Positions 58,606 through 64,000 of a stretch of 64,000 bases of DNA are shown here, piece after piece. The notes below the pieces were generated by a model. It had not been told where the DNA came from. It made no database searches and worked only from the letters and a program-made list of their open reading frames with translations. The position numbers and the translations under genes were made by a program. The stretch is taken from positions 11,848,260-11,912,259 of the forward strand of contig OU452205.1 in NCBI GenBank assembly GCA_911728435.2. The letters run 5' to 3'. Position 1 is the first letter of the stretch; each line of letters starts with the position of its first letter. Source of the DNA: Apoderus coryli (Eukaryota; Arthropoda; Insecta; Coleoptera; Attelabidae).

Positions 58606-59010
58606 TAAAATAATAATAATAATTTTTTATTTGCTTTTTAACCGTAGTTATCTGCATCGTCATACATATTATACTAAAACTACTATAAGTAATATAAATA
58701 ATATAAAAAACACAAAATAAAATCAAATAAAATAAAAACATTACCGTAAGTAAACAAACAGAACGACATAAACAACAACACAATTAAGTGTAAAACATCA
58801 AATCCTACAGAAACAAAACTCGTAATCTATATACATTTAAAATTTGTAAGTAAGAAAGTCAGCGTAAGTATACGGAATTATTTCAAGAAGATGCAGTTTT
58901 ACCCCTTGCTTAAACCTTCCATTGTCTTTCAAGTTTTGGAGAGAAAGTGGTAAGTGGTTGTAAAATCTGATTCCCATGATGAAACACTGTTTATTATTTA
59001 TTATTTAAAT
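58606..59010 (-). pseudogene. LINE C-terminus with (ATT)n tail
   Basis: The minus strand reads FIMGIRFYNHLPLSLQNLKD, then FKQGVKLHLLEIIPYTYADF, the terminal block of a LINE ORF2 (G..FYN.LP..I..L...F...LK..L). The strand continues through an AT-rich 3' untranslated part to an (ATT)n tail near 58606-58620. The retained tail marks a true LINE 3' end, 5'-truncated to about 400 bp. Confidence 0.6.
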
Positions 59011-59231
59011 TTGACAACAGACAAAAATTTAGGAAGGTACGAATACATTTCTGGCCGTAACCGAAAAAACACCATCGGCTTCTCCACTAACTTATATAAT
59101 TAATTAATTAACACATATTGGAGCTTGCTTACCCCTTCATGACGCCTGAGAGGCGCTACAAAGTCAGGCTTAAGAGATATAATAATCAAATAACAATGTC
59201 AATATTATGAAAAAAATTAACAAAAATTATT

Positions 59232-59905
59232 ATAATAATCGTCTTTATTGCTTTTTCAAAATATACAAAATTTACACCAATATATACCGGGCGGTCCATT
59301 TATCTTGAGACAGCCTTATATACTAAAAACGGTACATTTTTCGGAAAAAAAGTTGTTTGCTATTGTGGGGGAGAAGCATTGGTGGCACCCATTGGCGAGT
59401 TTGTCAACCGTTTCAAAGTTATCTCAAGGTCAACTCGTTTTTTCTTAGTGGAAACATATATTTTTCATTACCGAATCGGATTCTACATAAAAAAAAAACA
59501 AATAACTTTTGTTAATAAATTTTTTTGATTCCGATAATAATTTGGGTTAATTTCTCTGTTTTTTGTTCTTGGAACTGAGGTTCAACAATTTAAAAATCAT
59601 CAACTGATTATTTGATTTTAGATCAGTATTTAAAGGCCATTATTTATTTTTTCTTTGTTTCAACGTCTCGACAAGACCACCTGTCTCCATCAGGAATTTA
59701 GTAAAATACGTTCTCCTAAACTTCTTCGCAACACAGTAATAAAATGCATGGGATATAGGATTTTTATCTGCAAAACCACAGGTAAGATGTTAACAAAAGT
59801 TATTTGTTTTTTTCTGTAGAATAAGATTCCGTAATAAAAAATCTATGTTTCTATTTAAAAAACCAAAGGTGACCTTGAGATAACCTTGAAACGGTTGTCA
59901 AGCAA
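59232..59905. mobile_element. Family F foldback element, one end lost, beside LINE-type tail
   Basis: From 59287 the end accgggcggtccatttatc begins an element also seen at 7520-7790. Internal inverted arms are clear: 59394-59515 (tttgtcaaccgtttcaaag and onwards) against the complement of 59784-59900. The outer ~100 bp is missing on the right. At 59232-59250 the minus strand has a separate AATAAAGAC-(ATT)n LINE-type tail. No ORF of note is present. Confidence 0.55.
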
Positions 59906-60628
59906 GCGCGTGTGTTGTGATAAAGTTATAATATTGTTTCGGTTTATTCTACAATTAAACCATTTTCTTTTGTATATTTTATCGACAATAAATTTGTTAT
60001 TGGTTTAAAGTTAAACTACATATTTGTTTTGTGAGTTAATACAGCCACCCACTAACAATACTGTTACAAGATGCATTTATTTTGGTTCGCAATTCACCAA
60101 ATAACAAGAAACGTTCTAATTGCAGTTGCTGAACGCTTACAACCATAATAAACAATGCTTCTACAATCACAGGCAGACGGGTAGCACAACAGCTTGTGAT
60201 ACAGAAGATTATCTCAAAATCGCTTTAAGGATCTACAACATGACAAAGTTGGAAATGTAGTCATAAATACAGTAGCCTTTTTTTGTAATGCTGGGGAACA
60301 TTATATCTTTTATGACCAATACTGAGTTGGTTTAGTTAACAACCTTATATACAAATTTTCGACTAGATACTAAAGTTATGATTGACTGTATGGTTAAACT
60401 GATGATGTCCTCAACTGAAGTCGAAACGTTTCTTTTTTTTTTAAATAGTTTGGGACAAATTCAAATATAGTCGACGAGAGCTTTTATTACAATACGGTAT
60501 TGAACATCGACAGCAACATGAACTACTTTGTTGTAACTTTAGAACATTTATTTTATTTATTTCTGCGCATCGTTTAAATACACAAATACATAAATTTGGT
60601 GTATTTAGGACAATGAGTTAGTAATATA
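59906..60628. other. Gene-free stretch with hammerhead-like core
   Basis: At 60399-60405 CTGATGA is followed 16 bases later by CGAAAC (60422-60427). The order fits a hammerhead core, but stem II does not pair, so it is the weakest of the five sites. Nothing else is recognised. Confidence 0.25.
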
Positions 60629-60692
60629 ATGAAGCACAGGGGAAAATTTGTAGAAGAATTAGTCGAAGATATCCTAAACTATCATTCCACAG
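60629..60692 (+). CDS. Candidate first coding exon
   Basis: ATG opens MKHRGKFVEELVEDILNY and three more residues, then one extra base and a donor (acaG/GTATCAAT, GT at 60693-60694). The frame is helical and charged and ends in phase 1, as do the exons at 12875 and 21778. If it is real, the piggyBac element 230 bp downstream has inserted in its first intron. The donor is only moderate and no next exon is seen. Confidence 0.25.
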
Positions 60693-60929
60693 GTATCAAT
60701 ATGTAATTTTATAGTTTCTTATTAATTATTAATATATTATTATTTTAAATATATTATATTATGCGTTAAATTTTCTCTAAATTAATGGGTACGTCTATGG
60801 AACGGGGGTTAATACCACGGCTAACACAATGTTAGCTGTGTTAATACACTGACTTGGCTAATCCCTCTACCCGTACGACGATTGTATTTCATTCATGTTT
60901 AAGATCAGCGATTTGTTAAAAATTATTAA

Positions 60930-60943
60930 CACGTTCGCGGACA
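60930..60943 (+). repeat. piggyBac left terminal inverted repeat
   Basis: CACGTTCGCGGACA directly after TTAA; perfect mirror of 63673-63686. Confidence 0.95.
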
Positions 60944-61263
60944 AGACGGAATATGCCGCCCTACTTGTATGGACATGACATGATGTGCCGTCAATGTTTG
61001 CTGCTATCCTACTGTATTAATACGCGATATACCGTCAAGTTTATATGTCGATTTGTATTGTATCGGATAATCTGTCCCAGAAGAAAATGAAAAAATACGT
61101 AAAATGTGTCCATAGAAATTTTTGGGAGGGGTATTGAGATAATGTGACTTTCAATATGCAGTGCTAGTCACGTGTATTATTTTGGTGTATATTTAATCAT
61201 TTTTGATACATAGAGTGAGCAGAAAAAAATTGTTTTTTCAGATTTGTGTTATATATGGTACTG

Positions 61264-61613
61264 GTAAGTATATACACATATCATTATTATTTATTTTTGC
61301 TACCTATAAAACATGAAAAATAATAATGTAATTTTTTGATATAACCTAAAATTTCAAGAATTTTACTTCTTAGATGTAACGCTGTTGATGTGTCTGAACG
61401 TTTTTTATGATAAAATAAAAGTTATTTACGTACTATTTTTCTTAGAATGAAAGAATTTTGCAGTGTTGCCAATTTTTATTTTTTCTTCAAATATCGATTT
61501 TTTTTATTTTGTGTAGTTTATTTTGATTCCAATTGCTCGAGACGGTTTAAATGTTTTATAGCATAAATTCACATAGCTACCTATTGATAAAACCTATTAT
61601 TTATTCTTATCAG
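61264..61613 (+). other. Candidate 5'-UTR intron of the piggyBac gene
   Basis: A consensus donor (ctg/GTAAGTAT, GT at 61264) and an acceptor (ttcttatcag, ending 61613) bracket 350 bp just before the start codon at 61619. If used, it would bring an upstream leader within 5 bases of ATG. This is inference from splice-site matches only. Confidence 0.35.
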
Positions 61614-61618
61614 GTCCA

Positions 61619-63421
61619 ATGGATCAAAAAGAAGAGAGACACCTCTTGGATCTTATGGACGAAGTATCCACACCTGAATCTGTTTCTGATGAAGATAGTG
61701 AGCCGTACAGTGTTGACGATGATCTACTCGATCCTAATTACGGACCTCATGGCGATGATTCTTCAAGTAGTTCAAGCTTTGAAGATATTTCACAAGATAA
61801 TAATGCGTCTTTGAACAATGAACCTGGCCTTTTCGATGAGCCTGCACAAGCAAATATTTCTTCCGGTGAAGAATCTAGTGAAGACGAGTGGGTTGAGGAT
61901 GTATCTGAGATACCAGGGTTTCATTTTGATAACGCAGGTTCTGGAATTCAGCTTGAATTTATCAACAGTTCCCCTTCGAGTGTCGACTTTTTTGAAAAAC
62001 TTTGGGACAATGAGGTTATGGATATGATAGGATCGTCTATGAATAAATATGCTGACTTGTTGCAAAACTCTAATCGACCGCATACAAAATATAGTAGGTA
62101 TTCCAAAATCCGAAAAATATCGAAACTAGAAATTCAACAATTTTTAGTCCTTTGTATGTTACAAGGGCAAAAAAAATATCCGTCTATAAGAAAAATGTTT
62201 AGTATGGATCCTTTATATTATAACCCAATATCACATATTTCCCTCTCTGGACGACGTTTTGAAGAACTCTTGAGGTGTTTTAGCTGTTCATACCAATATC
62301 CTTTAGACCGTAAAGATCGGCTATCTAGAGTAAGACCTTTATTGGATAAGCTGTTATTGAATTACAGAAATGCTTTTTTTCCAAATGAGAATTTATCCCT
62401 TGACGAGTCACTTTTGCTTTTTCGTGGCCGACTAAATTTTAGATTATACATAAAGAATAAGCGTGCGAGATATGGTATAAAATTTTATTCTTTATGTACC
62501 CCAGATGGATATGTTTTAAACCTTCAAATCTATTCGGGGAAAAGCGAAGAAGTCCAGGGAAATTCAAAAATAGAGTCTCTGGTTATTTCACTATTGGAAC
62601 CCTATTTGGACAGAGGCCATCACGTTTTCATGGACAATTTTTATAATGGCCTAAATTTGTGCAAAAAGCTGCTAAAAAGAAAGACTCATTGCACGGGCAC
62701 ATTACGCCGCAATAGAAAGGGCAATCCAACTCTTGTGACAACAGCCAAACTAAAGAAAGGTGAGCTTATTTGGAGAAGATGCAAGAAAGTATACGTTTCT
62801 AAGTGGAAAGACAAGAGAGAGGTTTTGTCCATTACAACCAAGTACCATCCTAAACTCATCACCACTCAAAACAAATTTGGCCAAGAGAAAATAAAACCCG
62901 AAGATGTTTCTCATTATAATATGAACATGGCAGGAATTGACCGCAGTGATCAGATGATTACTTATTACTCGTCGCCGCGAAAAACTATTAGGTGGTATAA
63001 GAAGGTAATGTTTCATTTACTAGATATAACGCTATGGAATGCATACTATATGAAAAGAAAGTATAATTCAAAAATGACGTTTCTGGAGTTTCGTGAGGAA
63101 ATAATAAAATCTTACCTCGAAGTTGATCCCAGTGTGATAGATGGAAGGTTATTAGTAAGACAAGGACCTTTACATGGCGGCAAAAGAAGAAGAGTTGATA
63201 CCCCTGCTGACGAGCCCCCAGCGGACTTGTTGGATAAAATGCACTTTCCGGAATGTATTCCAAATTTGAAAAATCCGAAAAGAGGTCACCATTTACGATG
63301 CAAACATTGTTACTCTAAATCAATTCGCAAGGAAACCAAATATAGGTGCAAGACGTGTCCCGAACATCCTCCACTTTGCATTGATCCTTGCTTTGAAGAG
63401 TTCCACAAAATTATTTTGTAA
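61619..63421 (+). CDS. PiggyBac transposase, intact
   Basis: A 600-residue DDE-type transposase, close to the family length of about 590-600. It would cut the element out at TTAA through hairpin ends and reinsert it, acting in the nucleus on the inverted repeats at both ends. Residues 1-100 are acidic and Ser-rich (runs of D, E and S), a disordered start usual in the family. The catalytic core (DDE_Tnp_1_7 type) follows. The Asp triad fits D262 (SLDESLLLFRGR), D339 (HVFMDNFYNG) and D441 (AGIDRSDQM), with D444 also conserved. A basic stretch, GGKRRR, lies before a C-terminal Cys-rich zinc domain from about residue 555 (CKHCYSK...CKTCPEHPPLC...CF). The frame has no stop or shift. The ATG at 61619 starts the acidic N-terminus and is the first in frame. 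An AATAAA lies 15 bp after the stop (63436-63441). Confidence 0.97.
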   Translation: MDQKEERHLLDLMDEVSTPESVSDEDSEPYSVDDDLLDPNYGPHGDDSSSSSSFEDISQDNNASLNNEPGLFDEPAQANISSGEESSEDEWVEDVSEIPGFHFDNAGSGIQLEFINSSPSSVDFFEKLWDNEVMDMIGSSMNKYADLLQNSNRPHTKYSRYSKIRKISKLEIQQFLVLCMLQGQKKYPSIRKMFSMDPLYYNPISHISLSGRRFEELLRCFSCSYQYPLDRKDRLSRVRPLLDKLLLNYRNAFFPNENLSLDESLLLFRGRLNFRLYIKNKRARYGIKFYSLCTPDGYVLNLQIYSGKSEEVQGNSKIESLVISLLEPYLDRGHHVFMDNFYNGLNLCKKLLKRKTHCTGTLRRNRKGNPTLVTTAKLKKGELIWRRCKKVYVSKWKDKREVLSITTKYHPKLITTQNKFGQEKIKPEDVSHYNMNMAGIDRSDQMITYYSSPRKTIRWYKKVMFHLLDITLWNAYYMKRKYNSKMTFLEFREEIIKSYLEVDPSVIDGRLLVRQGPLHGGKRRRVDTPADEPPADLLDKMHFPECIPNLKNPKRGHHLRCKHCYSKSIRKETKYRCKTCPEHPPLCIDPCFEEFHKIIL

Positions 63422-63435
63422 AACAATTTTTTTTA

Positions 63436-63441
63436 AATAAA
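63436..63441 (+). terminator. Polyadenylation signal of the piggyBac gene
   Basis: AATAAA 15 bp after the transposase stop codon and inside the element. Confidence 0.6.
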
Positions 63442-63672
63442 TGATATGCTTTAAATAATGTAATTGTTTCTCTTGCGGCATATGACGTCACTGTCCCAGA
63501 CCGCCGAAATTTTTGTATGTAGGGACATGACGGCAAATGCCGCATCATGTTGTTTTCTGCCATACACTTTAAGAACCGCTTCTAAAACATGTAGCCAATA
63601 TCTAACTTATTTTATGTGAGTTATACCAAAAGAAAAAATGGTGCGTTTTTGAGAACCACCTTTTTTATTAAC

Positions 63673-63686
63673 TGTCCGCGAACGTG
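63673..63686 (-). repeat. piggyBac right terminal inverted repeat
   Basis: TGTCCGCGAACGTG directly before TTAA; perfect mirror of 60930-60943. Confidence 0.95.
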
Positions 63687-63690
63687 TTAA

Positions 63691-64000
63691 CATTAAAATA
63701 TCTTCGGGTTCTACTGAGTATCAAATCACTATTTGAAATACTTAGTATACATAAACGATCTCGAATAAAGTTTAAAATATGACCTACTCCCTTTTGCTAC
63801 ACATAATAATATCTCACAATATTGTAAAATAACATGAAAAACGTGTAAAATATCGTATTTTAACAGTGCGGAACATTGCGTGTTTGACGGCAACATACGG
63901 CAGGCTCTCAAGGCCCGCCTCCCGAGACTCTTCTATAATTCAAATTTCACCATTAACATCGGCTGCCGCATATAAGTATTAATTTGTCAGAATTATTACC
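63691..64000. other. Gene-free flank
   Basis: No recognised feature in the remaining 310 bp. Confidence 0.4.

Larger units (their letters stand above)
60926..63690 (+). mobile_element. Complete piggyBac element
   Basis: The element spans 60930-63686 (2757 bp) between two TTAA sites (60926-60929 and 63687-63690), the specific piggyBac target. The terminal inverted repeats are 14 bp and perfect: CACGTTCGCGGACA on the left and TGTCCGCGAACGTG on the right. Subterminal motifs also recur inverted: atatgccgc (60951-60959) with gcggcatat (63475-63483), and tgccgtca (60986-60993) with tgacggca (63528-63535). These are plausible transposase-binding sites. One intact gene fills the centre. Perfect ends and an open gene mean it is recent and possibly still mobile. 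Confidence 0.95.

Noticed and set aside
1..64000. CRISPR arrays, bacterial operons, ribosome binding sites, riboswitches
   Set aside because: The sequence is eukaryotic in character, and no regularly spaced short repeats or prokaryotic gene organisation were seen.

Overview
This window looks like a gene-poor stretch of an animal nuclear genome, most likely an insect. It is AT-rich and has no operons, no bacterial-type promoters and no long host open reading frame. It is filled with old and young transposable elements typical of arthropods: Tc1/mariner relatives, pogo, piggyBac, CR1/Jockey-like and RTE-like LINEs, Penelope-like GIY-YIG fragments, MITEs and a tRNA-derived SINE. I cannot name the species. 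Almost every short reading frame is a decayed transposon piece or chance.

The only gene that looks fully intact is the 600-codon piggyBac transposase (61619-63421). It sits inside a complete element with perfect 14-bp terminal inverted repeats between TTAA target sites (60926-63690), and it is probably the youngest insertion here.

Layout. 0-8 kb: LINE fragments (1991-2247, 3806-4560) and dispersed repeats. 8-12.7 kb: a nearly intact mariner-like transposase with a few stops (8806-9657, minus), a tandem array of palindrome-rich 497-bp units (9826-10800), and a Harbinger-like MITE with TAA target duplications (12063-12661). 12.9-15.1 kb: a decayed split gene caught in two large abutting palindromes, the second centred on a mariner-type MITE. 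16-27 kb: double-hairpin MITE, repeat family A, a LINE with endonuclease but no reverse transcriptase (19160-20782), a Tc1 element (24922-26334) and a SINE head. 27-36 kb: a hammerhead-like Penelope terminus, a THAP exon remnant, a mariner element (32497-33770), and a LINE 3' end that appears inserted in another mariner remnant. 39-47 kb: Penelope GIY-YIG domain, LINE RT fragment, a likely terminal exon of a host gene (41892-42061) with polyA signal, a mariner element with ~440-bp inverted repeats (42644-44763), and an RTE fragment (minus). 48-60 kb: second double-hairpin MITE, RT and mariner fragments, a short pogo element keeping the PCNA-binding-like transposase tail (52048-53027), a second GIY-YIG fragment, more hammerhead-like motifs, and two LINE C-termini. 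60.6-64 kb: a candidate first exon and the piggyBac element.

The genes do not form a pathway. What unites them is mobility: DDE transposases acting on flanking inverted repeats, and retroelement EN/RT modules. Three short candidate first exons (12875, 21778, 60629) end in phase 1 at splice donors and could belong to host or domesticated genes.
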